A DNA stretch of 63,920 bases from an uncultured Verrucomicrobiota bacterium (lineage in GTDB: Bacteria; Verrucomicrobiota; Verrucomicrobiia; Opitutales; Opitutaceae). Below the pieces are notes generated by a model. The model saw only the letters and a program-made list of their open reading frames with translations. It was not told the DNA's origin and did not search any database. Where the stretch lies: positions 1 through 63,920 of the forward strand of contig CAJXQX010000015.1 in NCBI GenBank assembly GCA_913058185.1, in the 5' to 3' direction. Shown here in pieces: positions 9,827-16,997 of this stretch; within the stretch, counting starts at the first letter, position 1, and each line of letters starts with the position of its first letter. A program made the position numbers and the translations under genes.

Positions 9827-10015
9827 CTAGTCACACTGTGGAGAACCGTCCACAAAGCGGTCGTTGTTCGATTCCGTGGACACCGGAGTTACACCGACAA
9901 GAGATAAAGGATAGAAAGACTGACGGGTGAACTGGTCATCGCCAAAATAATGGCCGTAGTCGATCAGTTGATACGTCGGTATGGGTTGACCTACAAAGTG
10001 GCTAATTTTCGCCAC
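9827..10015 (-). CDS. Small hypothetical protein with strong ribosome binding site
   Basis: 62 codons starting with GTG at 10015, preceded by an excellent Shine-Dalgarno (AGGAGGT, 4-5 bases upstream), which supports real translation. The segment YQLIDYGHYFGDDQ is repeated in degenerate form upstream of the terminase-like gene (YQLIHYDRYFSGDQDV, about 10471-10518). It follows the terminase small-subunit-like gene by 27 bp on the same strand, so it is likely co-transcribed and phage-derived. Product unknown; it may be the N-terminus of a truncated larger gene. Confidence 0.5.
   Translation of the reverse strand: MAKISHFVGQPIPTYQLIDYGHYFGDDQFTRQSFYPLSLVGVTPVSTESNNDRFVDGSPQCD
9934..9974 (+). repeat. 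41-bp direct repeat, copy A
   Basis: Matches 10478-10518 at 36 of 41 bases. The two copies bracket the terminase small-subunit-like gene and both encode a YQLI(D/H)Y.-.YF..DQ peptide on the minus strand. Confidence 0.65.
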
Positions 10016-10042
10016 GGGGACCTCCTGCGGGCCTGTTGTGGT

Positions 10043-10441
10043 TCAGCTCTGCTGCACCCGTTGGTCTGATCGCTGCCTGACCATAGTCAGCAGGTCGGAC
10101 AATCCAAACGACGGAACTGGTTCCGCCCTGTCATCCCCGCACATCCGATTATCTGCATGCATGGCCTTGATGACGTCGGAGGTGCTGCTGTTGGGGTCCA
10201 TGACGATGTCGCAGAGCTTTTGACGGGTGAGCCCCTTAGTGCGATCCAGCGTGGCCTGCTGCTGCATGTAGGCTTGGATGCCTGGGTGACGTTTGAGTTC
10301 TGCTGCTTTTACGGAAACTACCTTAGGGCTACCCTTGGCTGGGTAGGCACGACGGTAAGCCTTACTTGAAGCCAAGCCTTCGAGTAACGCATCAGCGAAT
10401 GCCTGCTGCTTGGATGTGAGTTCTCGAGGTGCGGTTTGCAT
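10043..10441 (-). CDS. Phage terminase small subunit-like protein
   Basis: A 132-residue protein starting MQTAPRELTSKQQAFADALL, with the family-typical LEGLASSKAYRRAYPAKGS, then VKAAELKRHPGIQAYMQQQ. This is the DNA-binding helix-turn-helix region of small terminases (Terminase_2), which recognise phage DNA for packaging. Conserved N-terminal motifs are present but no large terminase, portal or capsid gene follows, so it is a phage remnant or a domesticated regulator. It sits on the 3' side of ssrA, a common integration site. A longer start at 10483 is possible but less likely, because the family motif begins soon after 10441. Confidence 0.65.
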   Translation of the reverse strand: MQTAPRELTSKQQAFADALLEGLASSKAYRRAYPAKGSPKVVSVKAAELKRHPGIQAYMQQQATLDRTKGLTRQKLCDIVMDPNSSTSDVIKAMHADNRMCGDDRAEPVPSFGLSDLLTMVRQRSDQRVQQS

Positions 10442-10477
10442 CGGTGTGAGAATAATTAGGACCTCACTACACGTCTT

Positions 10478-10518
10478 GGTCACCGCTAAAATAACGGTCG
10501 TAGTGGATCAGTTGATAC
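10478..10518 (+). repeat. 41-bp direct repeat, copy B
   Basis: Second copy of the repeat at 9934-9974. It lies in the 351-bp gap 10442-10792, which otherwise holds the second 31-bp repeat and a short ribosome-binding site with a mini-frame but no clear gene. Confidence 0.65.
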
Positions 10519-10600
10519 CGTGGGCCTAGGATGGACTGGGAATGGGCTTAGATCCCGCGTGACCAGACTCGTTGGGGCTATTGCAAGGGTCCCCTATCAA

Positions 10601-10631
10601 CTCTCTCAATGGCTCAGTTTTCGTAACCCCG
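10601..10631 (+). repeat. 31-bp dispersed repeat, copy 2
   Basis: Partner of 8439-8469 in the same orientation, 28 of 31 identical. Confidence 0.6.
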
Positions 10632-10691
10632 AGCAATGGCTACTCCATTCAGCAGGACACTGATTATTCCCTAACGCTTACTCGGGAACTC

Positions 10692-10729
10692 AAAGGAGGT
10701 GCGCAGAAATGAGACTGAAGAATGTTTGA
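10692..10729 (+). other. Strong Shine-Dalgarno followed by a 6-codon mini-frame
   Basis: AAAGGAGGTG, a near-perfect anti-16S complement, is followed after 7 bases by ATG and a frame of only six codons (MRLKNV, stop). Most likely the cut-off 5' end of a lost gene; a leader peptide is the alternative. Confidence 0.3.
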
Positions 10730-10792
10730 CAAGCGTTTATTCAGGACCCTAAAAATTTTTCTTAGTCACCTGCTACAAAAACAAACTAGAAC

Positions 10793-11002
10793 ATGTCCGG
10801 AAAAGGTACCACCGCCAACATCATTGCTGCCCTCTGCAGCTTTTTCATCCCGGGTTTGGGACAACTGCTCCAAGGCAGCTGGATTAAAGCCATCTTCATG
10901 TTCGCCGCCGCCTTTGTCTTGTGGTGGATCTTGCTAGGCTGGATCATCCATCTCTGGTCCGTCGTGGATGCCGCCGTGTTCAAGGCCTCGGCCCAAGAAT
11001 AA
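10793..11002 (+). CDS. Small membrane protein with PGLGQ motif (TM2-like)
   Basis: 69 residues with two membrane segments. The first contains IIAALCSFFIPGLGQLLQGS, whose PGLGQ-x-x-x-G turn is shared by TM2-domain and related small bacterial membrane proteins; the second (AIFMFAAAFVLWWILLGWII) ends in a short cytoplasmic tail. Start ATG at 10793. It lies directly 3' of ssrA on the other strand. Function unknown. Confidence 0.7.
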   Translation: MSGKGTTANIIAALCSFFIPGLGQLLQGSWIKAIFMFAAAFVLWWILLGWIIHLWSVVDAAVFKASAQE

Positions 11003-11101
11003 GATCATATTTCAAGCCATATTTGGCACGAATCAGTCACGTGTGGCCCATTGGCCTAGTCCAAAATCACATTAAATTACTTTAGATAAGTAACTTGAGG
11101 A

Positions 11102-11459
11102 TGGTGGAGGTGGCGGGAATCGAACCCGCGTCCTCTCAGCATTCTCGCAACGCATCTACCGGCATAGGTTCAATTTAATCTCGGAGTCGGCAGGCGATGA
11201 ACCCGGCCAAACCTACTCCTAACCCCCGGGTCGAAGATACGACGCAAACTCCGCGGGTCGCAGAATGCGTTATGCCTGAAGTCGGCGATCACGTCAGCTA
11301 TCAGGTGTCACTGGGCGATCGTCACTGCGTTAATTAAGCAGCGAGGGGCATTTCTTCGTAGGTGCCATTTATGTTTTTTTGAAGGAGTTTTAACGAGCAA
11401 CCTTCATACTCGACCGGCAGCGAGACAATCCAACCAAGAGTCGAATCCAGAACACCCCC
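11102..11459 (-). ncRNA. ssrA: tmRNA
   Basis: About 358 nt. The 5' end GGGGGTGTTCTGGATTCGAC and the 3' end with the T-arm GGTTCGATTCCCGCC and terminal CCA (11102-11104) pair as the tRNA-like acceptor domain. The internal tag frame ends ...NGTYEEMPLAA with TAA at 11334-11336, the Leu-Ala-Ala end being the protease signal. tmRNA with SmpB frees stalled ribosomes and tags the product for ClpXP. The usual Ala resume codon is not obvious: in frame upstream of the tag I read AAC ATA AAT GGC. A weak hairpin (TTACTT/AAGTAA, about 11078-11094) follows the 3' end. The 3' end borders the phage-like accessory region. Confidence 0.95.
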
Positions 11460-11559
11460 ATAGCCATCTACAGGTCGCGTTCCGATTGAGTATCTCACTC
11501 AATCAAAGAACAGAACGGTCACCTTGCCTGCCCTTTCCCAAAATGCAAGGGCAGCGAAT

Positions 11560-12273
11560 CTATCGCTGAAACGGATAAAGCGCGCCCAAGCGCAATAATG
11601 ACGTCAACTCCGCCAACGCCGTGCGGCATTCGACTAAAAGTTGGGGATCAGCCAGATCAGCAAACTCCAACCGTTCGCGGTTATGACGCTTCACCCAGTC
11701 CTCCAGTTTTACGGATAGTTCATTATCCAGCATCACGTTACCGCGTACCGCTTCTCGTTCCTTTTCGTTAAGTGTAACCCGTTGTCGCAAACAAGCCGGG
11801 CCACCCCCATTACGCATGCTTTCACGTAGATTGAGGTATTTTACCGCAGCGATTGGATTGTCGGTGGCGGCAATCAGTCGTTCCACCCACTGCGCAGTAG
11901 CGACCATCTCGGCACACTCTTGAGGGGCAATCAGCATCATTTTGCCATCGGGCAAGGTCACGATCTGACTATTGAAGAGATAAGTCCGGACGGCCAAATT
12001 AAGCGGCACCTCTTCCACCCGCACCTGAATCACCGCGAGGTCGTGGTCGCACGATTGTTTGATTTTCTCAATCGCTCGCTCCCCTTCCGCGAACGCCAGT
12101 TCGTGATACATCAGCACATTCACGTGACCGACAGAAATCACATCATTGTGAAATACTCCGGCATCAATCGCTTCGGGTGATTGCTGTAAATAAACAGCTC
12201 GCTCCGGCGAGATCTGGTGGAGCCGGGCGATCGCTTCGCAAGCTTCCAAACTCTGTCTCGCGGGATAACGCAT
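11560..12273 (-). pseudogene. astB: N-succinylarginine dihydrolase, C-terminal half only
   Basis: Matches the last 235 or so of roughly 445 residues of AstB, which hydrolyses succinylarginine to succinylornithine, ammonia and CO2 in the AST arginine-degradation pathway. Conserved landmarks are YPARQSLEACEAIARLH, AIDAGVFHNDVISVGHVNVL, LRESMRNGGGPACLRQRVTL (containing the catalytic Cys) and LADPQLLVECRTALAELTSL. The first half, which should carry the catalytic Glu, is absent: at about 12268-12275 the sequence switches to the antisense of the opposing broken gene. The ATG at 12273 is therefore fortuitous. No other ast gene is in view. Confidence 0.85.
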
Positions 12274-12285
12274 CGGCTGAAGCCG
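12264..12285. other. Inverted breakpoint joining two 5'-truncated genes
   Basis: Head-to-head junction: astB on the minus strand and the WxxxDPxAA protein on the plus strand both lose their N-terminal halves here, with no promoter or intergenic DNA between. This geometry is typical of a chimeric amplification or assembly join; a genomic inversion-deletion is the alternative. Confidence 0.7.
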
Positions 12286-12743
12286 CCGCCTACGTTAACA
12301 CCATTTCGGATTCCCAGACCCGCCAATCGGCGAGCCAAAATCTCCTCAGCCAATGGGCCAACACAGACCCCGTCGCCGCATCGCAGTGGCTCCAGACCCA
12401 ACCCAGCACCGAGGAGATGGAAAACAGCTTTAGCAATCTTGCCGGAAATTGGGCGAGAATGGACCCCGAAGCCGCTACCCGTTGGGTCTCCTCTCTGCCC
12501 GCCAACTCCACGCGTGATCGCGCCGCCCAGAGCTTAATCAACAATTTGATGCAGCATGACATGCCATCCGCGGTGGATCGGCTAGATTTGATCAATGAGC
12601 CCCGACAGCGCCGCAACACCGAGCAACAAATCGCGCATAACTGGTTACAAACCGATCCCGCCACCGCCCGGATCTGGATCCAAAACAGTGACCTTCCGAC
12701 AGAAATGAAAACGCAACTCCTCAACCCCAATCCCGGCGGCTGA
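12274..12743 (+). pseudogene. WxxxDPxAA-repeat protein, 5'-truncated
   Basis: From about DNASAEAAAYVN onward the product is a chain of helical repeats in which the pattern W-x-x-x-D-P-x-A-A-x-x-W recurs: QWANTDPVAASQWLQ, NWARMDPEAATRWVSSLP and NWLQTDPATARIWIQ. Such proteins are common in Verrucomicrobia, usually longer and with an N-terminal signal or membrane anchor; function unknown. The N-terminal part is missing at the breakpoint around 12270. The codons before that belong to antisense astB. Confidence 0.6.
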
Positions 12744-12785
12744 TGGCTCTGTCAAAACCAAGTCGATGACCTAGTGGTCCGCCCG

Positions 12786-13286
12786 CTACCACTGCCCCGA
12801 TTGGCTGTCCTTGATCATCTGTTCGAGCATATTAAAACGCACCTCACCGTAATTGATTGCATAACGCATCCGCGTATCGCGCACCACCCACGTCGTCGGC
12901 ATCCAAGTGAAACGCACCCCGAGCAATGAGCTCGCGCGCTTCCCCTCTCGGCTAGACTCATTGGGGTGGCGCCAGATTTCCAGATTAGGCAAATCCTTGG
13001 TATTGATGCCATTACGCCCTAGCAGCCCTACGTCGTCCTTATCGCTGCCCCAAGTAGAGATAAAGATAAACTTAATCCCCGGATTTTCCTTTATGAAGGT
13101 GGGCCACCCGCCGTCTTGAAATTCGACAATACAATTGTGACACCACGACGCCCAAATATGCACCACTGTCGGCGTCGACGAGTCCGTCGCCTCGACCAGT
13201 CGCGCCTCAAACTGCTCATCGGTTTCGGCCCAAACCGGAATCACCAACAAGCTGGCGAATAAGAGAGAGAAAAGGATTCGTTTCAT
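12786..13286 (-). CDS. Secreted thioredoxin-like protein
   Basis: 166 residues: signal peptide MKRILFSLLFASLLVIPVWA, then a thioredoxin fold with the active-site motif in TVVHIWASWCHNCIVEF (CxxC = C-H-N-C). A cis-Pro loop is seen in FTWMPTTWVVRD. The protein is shorter than DsbE/TlpA but has the right order of elements, so a periplasmic thiol-disulfide reductase or oxidase is likely. The partner is unknown; it stands between the broken WxxxDPxAA gene and a nitroreductase on the same strand. Confidence 0.8.
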   Translation of the reverse strand: MKRILFSLLFASLLVIPVWAETDEQFEARLVEATDSSTPTVVHIWASWCHNCIVEFQDGGWPTFIKENPGIKFIFISTWGSDKDDVGLLGRNGINTKDLPNLEIWRHPNESSREGKRASSLLGVRFTWMPTTWVVRDTRMRYAINYGEVRFNMLEQMIKDSQSGQW

Positions 13287-13321
13287 ATTAATCAGATACT
13301 TGGGCCCATATTTCTATTCCC

Positions 13322-13987
13322 TCAAACAAACGTCGCGATTTCTTCGAGCGGCTTGCGGGTGTTGTTGGGAACTTGGGCATCTTCTGCCGGATAACCTACG
13401 ATGAGGAGTAGGAAGGGTTTTCCCGTGGCGGGTCGATTGAGGACCCGGTTCAGAAAATTCATTGGACTCGGCGTGTGAGTCAGCGTCACCAACCCTGCGG
13501 CGTGAAGGGCGTTGATCAAAAACCCGGCGGCAATACCGACCGACTCCTTCGGATAATAGGTCTGTTGTTTATTACCCGCTTCGTTGATGAAGGCGTTGAC
13601 CGAGAATATCGGAATTAGCCAGGGCGCTTTTTCGATAAACGGCTTAATCGCGTCGGTCCCGAATGGTTTCAGCACATTGAGCCACTCATCCAGAGCTCGG
13701 CTTTCGTAAAATTCGCGTTCCTCCACTTCACTCGCTTCGCGGATCTGACGTTTCACTGCCGGATCACCGACCGCGGCTAAATGCCAGGGCTGCAGATTCG
13801 CTCCACTGGGCGCTGTCCCCGCCGCTCGAATGCAGTCTTCAATAATCTCGCGCGGCACCGGATCGGTGGAGAAATCGCGCACCGTGCGGCGCGTGTGAAC
13901 CATCTCGTAATGCACGCGGGCGGCAATGCGCATGGCCGCTTCGTCGCAACGTTTAAAATTCAAGGGCACCATGGGTTTTGGCTCCAT
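13322..13987 (-). CDS. Nitroreductase family FMN protein
   Basis: About 222 residues of the nitroreductase superfamily. The FMN phosphate-binding start HTRRTVRDFSTDPVPREIIE and the segment RAAGTAPSGANLQPWHLAAV are close to the iodotyrosine deiodinase/BluB-like branch; the second FMN region is YYPKESVGIAAGFLINALH, with the family-typical LTHTPSPMNFLN after it. The enzyme would use reduced FMN from NAD(P)H; its substrate is unknown. Start at the ATG 13987; a GTG at 14005 overlaps a GGGGAG motif and is less likely. It precedes the thioredoxin-like gene by 35 bp. Confidence 0.85.
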   Translation of the reverse strand: MEPKPMVPLNFKRCDEAAMRIAARVHYEMVHTRRTVRDFSTDPVPREIIEDCIRAAGTAPSGANLQPWHLAAVGDPAVKRQIREASEVEEREFYESRALDEWLNVLKPFGTDAIKPFIEKAPWLIPIFSVNAFINEAGNKQQTYYPKESVGIAAGFLINALHAAGLVTLTHTPSPMNFLNRVLNRPATGKPFLLLIVGYPAEDAQVPNNTRKPLEEIATFV

Positions 13988-14022
13988 GGTGTCCAGGATG
14001 ATCACTCCCCAGTGACGTGTCC

Positions 14023-14433
14023 CTAAAAATCGGCGCCGCGCGGTGGTCCTCTCCGATCCCGACCGCGTGGAGGTCCTCCGGGAGGAGGCCCGGGAGGTGG
14101 CATGGCACTTAAAAGTTCACTTTCACTCAGTGCCCCGTCTCCGTTCTCATCATATTCCAGAAGGCGGGCACCGGCCGCAGCTACTTCAGCGGCCGAAACG
14201 ATTTGATCATCGTTTTGATCGAGTAGTCGCAAAAGAGGATGAGGGCCTCGCATTGGAGGTCCGGCATCGGCGCGATCACGCGGCGGCGGGGGGCCTTCAC
14301 CTGTCGCCATGTCTGACGAAAAGTCATTCGCTTCGGCCCCGAGAGCGAATGGCAAGGCTCCCGCGATAAATCCAAATGCCATCAACAAAACTATCAAGAG
14401 CGGCAGGGATCGGGGATAATTGGTCTTGTTCAT
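14023..14433 (-). CDS. Secreted EF-hand protein with Pro/Gly/Arg-rich flanks
   Basis: 136 residues: signal peptide (MNKTNYPRSLPLLIVLLMAF...ALG), a linker with GEGPPPPRDRADAGPPMRGP, two EF-hand loops (LDQNDDQIVSAAEV and YDENGDGALSESEL) and a tail PPPGPPPGGPPRGRDRRGPP. The EF-hand loops have Asp at positions 1, 3 or 5 and a terminal Glu, so calcium binding is plausible. The Pro/Gly/Arg-rich stretches resemble the periplasmic loop of the histidine kinase encoded just upstream. A CTTTAT-N5-CTTAAC box and a CATATT -10-like element precede it. I infer a periplasmic partner or target of that two-component system. Confidence 0.75.
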   Translation of the reverse strand: MNKTNYPRSLPLLIVLLMAFGFIAGALPFALGAEANDFSSDMATGEGPPPPRDRADAGPPMRGPHPLLRLLDQNDDQIVSAAEVAAAGARLLEYDENGDGALSESELLSAMPPPGPPPGGPPRGRDRRGPPRGADF

Positions 14434-14465
14434 AACACCCCAAATCTAACCGCCAAATATTTAGC

Positions 14466-14508
14466 TAATATGTACCAAAAGAGCCTTTTTTGTTAAGCCT
14501 CGATAAAG
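14466..14508 (-). promoter_or_regulatory. Putative response-regulator box and -10 of the EF-hand gene
   Basis: On the minus strand CTTTATCGAGGCTTAAC (14508 to 14492) is an imperfect direct repeat with 11-bp period, then 19 bp, then CATATT. The same half-site, the same 19-bp distance and a near-identical -10 (CATAAT) occur before the YHYH gene. Confidence 0.5.
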
Positions 14509-14515
14509 GCGCGGA

Positions 14516-16108
14516 CTAAACGGCGACCCCATTCAATTCCAACGTGACGGCGAATCCTCGCGGTTCGCGATTCGCAAATGTCACCCGGCCTGCCATGGCT
14601 TCAATCGATTCGCGCACGATCGATAGGCCCAGTCCCGTGCCTCCTAATTCTCGCGATCGCGCCGCATCGGGTCGGTAAAATGGTTCTCCTAAGCGAGCCA
14701 ATGATTCCTCGGGCACACCCGGCCCATCATCCGCGATCTCCACGGTAATCTTGCCGTTGGGAGCATCGCGTGCGACCACTCGGATCTCCGCCGTTTCACC
14801 CGCATAGCGCACCGCGTTACGCAAAATATTGCTCAACACTTTGACCAACAGATTGGCGTCTCCCCCGACAATCATCTCCGGTGGAATATCAATTGGAATC
14901 GACCTATCGATCGCTTCTCGGCGCAGTGCTTCATTCATGGCGTCACGTAATACCACCGGCTGAATCGCGGCCTCGCGGGCCTGCATCCCTGCTTTGGTGA
15001 AGACGAGTAACTCGCCCAACAGCTCGCTCATCTGCTGCACCTCTTCCTGCACATCACGCACGGTCGGCATGAGATCTTCCGGCACCCGGTCCTCCAAAAT
15101 CGCCGAACCCAACTGCAACCGGCCCACCGGCGAACCCAACTCGTGGGCAATATCGGCTAGGAATTTTCGCTGCCCGTTGACCAAGGCATCAAGACGGGCC
15201 GCCATCCGGTTGATACTATCACCGAGCGCCCCCAATTCGTCATGACGGTCCGGGTTCAACCGCACATTAAAATTACCCCGCGCGATCTCGCCAGTCGCTT
15301 GAACCGCTTGACGCAGCGCCCGCGTAATACCGGCCACGAGTGGTAACCAAAAAATTACCGAGACCACCACCACCCCACCGACGATCAAAACCAATGGTCG
15401 CAAATCGAGGAGCTCGCCGAAGGACCAGGTGGAATCGGAAATGGCAAATAGGGTGGCCGGCACAGGCGGACGATTCTCCTCCAATGCCAACGGAATTCGC
15501 ACGCCGGCCCACCATCGGCCTTCCTCCCGATCATATTCAAAAAATCTGCTCTCCGGCGGGGGCTCTCGAGGCGAGCCCGCAGGTGGTCGTCCCCCTTGAT
15601 CGGGCGACGATGGCGGCGGCCCCAGCGGGCGGTTGCCATCCCGCGGCAGAGGAGCGCCTCGGGGTGGAATGCCCCGCGGTGGAGGTGGGCGACCTTCCGG
15701 TTGGCCACGAGGTCCCATCCGACTAACCCCCCCGCCGTCCGCAAGCAGCGGTAGAATACTCTCGGGCAACGTCAGTGGAGCGCCACCCAGTTGTAGGGCT
15801 CCCTCATTGGCAAAAACCATGAAGGCGAGACCGTAGTTCGTTTCGTAGCGCGCCAGCACCTCATCCACCGAAAGCCCGTGGCGCAACAAGGCCGTCATAC
15901 CTTCGCTGATCAATTGTAACCGCTCCGTCACCGGTTCCCTCAACCAACCTTTAATTCCGCCACGCCAAAACAAAACGGCCACCGCCACGGTGAAAATCAG
16001 CAGTAGATTGAGACCGAGCCAAACGGAGATTTTGAGCGAAAGCGGATAACGAACATTCATGGCATTGAACCCCAATTTACCGAATCTAGATTGGGAATGC
16101 TCGTCCAT
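14516..16108 (-). CDS. Sensor histidine kinase with Pro/Gly/Arg-rich periplasmic domain
   Basis: 530 residues. TM1 about 28-49, a periplasmic sensor region to about 237 whose segment 131-187 is extremely rich in Pro, Gly and Arg (e.g. RPPPPRGIPPRGAPLPRD), TM2 about 238-260, HAMP, then HisKA with phospho-accepting H322 in LADIAHELGSPVGRLQ (HELGSP in place of the usual HELRTP) and HATPase_c with NILRNAVRYA, ADDGPGVPEES and GGTGLGLSIVRE. Start ATG 16108 has a good Shine-Dalgarno (AAGGGCGAG). It follows the response regulator by 23 bp, so the two are one operon. The layout recalls CpxA/RstB-type sensors. The signal is unknown; a metal or envelope cue is inferred from the neighbours. Confidence 0.9.
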   Translation of the reverse strand: MDEHSQSRFGKLGFNAMNVRYPLSLKISVWLGLNLLLIFTVAVAVLFWRGGIKGWLREPVTERLQLISEGMTALLRHGLSVDEVLARYETNYGLAFMVFANEGALQLGGAPLTLPESILPLLADGGGVSRMGPRGQPEGRPPPPRGIPPRGAPLPRDGNRPLGPPPSSPDQGGRPPAGSPREPPPESRFFEYDREEGRWWAGVRIPLALEENRPPVPATLFAISDSTWSFGELLDLRPLVLIVGGVVVVSVIFWLPLVAGITRALRQAVQATGEIARGNFNVRLNPDRHDELGALGDSINRMAARLDALVNGQRKFLADIAHELGSPVGRLQLGSAILEDRVPEDLMPTVRDVQEEVQQMSELLGELLVFTKAGMQAREAAIQPVVLRDAMNEALRREAIDRSIPIDIPPEMIVGGDANLLVKVLSNILRNAVRYAGETAEIRVVARDAPNGKITVEIADDGPGVPEESLARLGEPFYRPDAARSRELGGTGLGLSIVRESIEAMAGRVTFANREPRGFAVTLELNGVAV

Positions 16109-16131
16109 TTACTCGCCCTTAACAAAATTAT

Positions 16132-16866
16132 CTACTGAGCAACGGGGTCGATAAACAGATATCCCACCGAACGCAGCGTCTGAATGAACCGAGGATTCTT
16201 GGCATCATCCCCCAATTTCTTCCGCAGCGCCGAGATGTGCACATCAATCGATCGATCGAACACATCGTAGTTTCGTTCCCGCACTTCATCGAGCAAAGAC
16301 TCCCGCGTCTTCACCCGCCCTTTGGCTTTGGCCAAGCCCCACAACAAGTCGAACTCCACCGCCGTCAGACCCAGGGCACGGTCACCCAGCACGACCGTGC
16401 GAGCTTCGGGCCGTATCCGAAGTTCGCCTACGACAATTTCCGCGACCGTCTCGTCCGACGATGATTCCGCCGCACGACGTCCGCGACGCAACACCGCCCG
16501 CAATCGAGCCAATAATTCACGGGTGGAAAACGTTTTAGGCAAATAGTCATCTGCGCCCACCTCGAGGCCGACGATCCGGTCCATCTCATCACCTCGGGCC
16601 GTTAACATCAGCACCGGCACATCACTCTTAGCTCGGATGCGCTTGAGTACCTCGAACCCATCCATCCCCGGCAGCATCACATCCAGCAGAACCACATCCC
16701 AAGTTTCGGCCAATACCCGTTCCAAACCACTGGGTCCATCATGCACCGCTGTGATTGTAAACCCGAGGGTGCCCAAATATTCATTCACCATCCGGCATAG
16801 TTTCTGATCGTCATCGATCATCAGCAGACGAATAGCATTAGAAGCAGCAGGGGCGGTGGTACTCAT
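16132..16866 (-). CDS. OmpR-family response regulator
   Basis: 244 residues from the ATG at 16866 (longer starts are not conserved). Receiver domain with acidic pocket (MIDDDQ, residues 16-21), phospho-acceptor D62 in DVVLLDVMLPGMDG, T89 in LMLTARG and K111 in DYLPKTF (Thr replaces the usual Pro). The C-terminal winged helix has LTAVEFDLLWGLAKAKGRV, DRSIDVHISALRKKLGD and a closing VGYLF. OmpR-type regulators bind direct repeats with an 11-bp period, and exactly such CTTAAC repeats occur at 16925-16941, in the shared promoter region with the divergent YHYH gene. Partner of the kinase 14516-16108. Confidence 0.93.
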   Translation of the reverse strand: MSTTAPAASNAIRLLMIDDDQKLCRMVNEYLGTLGFTITAVHDGPSGLERVLAETWDVVLLDVMLPGMDGFEVLKRIRAKSDVPVLMLTARGDEMDRIVGLEVGADDYLPKTFSTRELLARLRAVLRRGRRAAESSSDETVAEIVVGELRIRPEARTVVLGDRALGLTAVEFDLLWGLAKAKGRVKTRESLLDEVRERNYDVFDRSIDVHISALRKKLGDDAKNPRFIQTLRSVGYLFIDPVAQ

Positions 16867-16924
16867 CACCGTCACCTGAATTGATCCGTCCATCACACGC
16901 AACCTCGGAGCTTTTTTTCCGGGC

Positions 16925-16966
16925 CTTAACGCGGTCTTAACAAATCTGTCCAATTCTCCACATAAT
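16925..16966 (+). promoter_or_regulatory. CTTAAC-N5-CTTAAC box and -10 of the YHYH gene
   Basis: CTTAACGCGGTCTTAAC (16925-16941) is a perfect direct repeat with 11-bp period, the geometry bound by OmpR-family regulators and close to the PmrA consensus. After 19 bp comes CATAAT (16961-16966). It lies 57 bp before the YHYH start and 59 bp before the divergent regulator gene. Confidence 0.65.
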
Positions 16967-16997
16967 CGCTTTACCTACTTCGCCTAAATTTTGCGGC

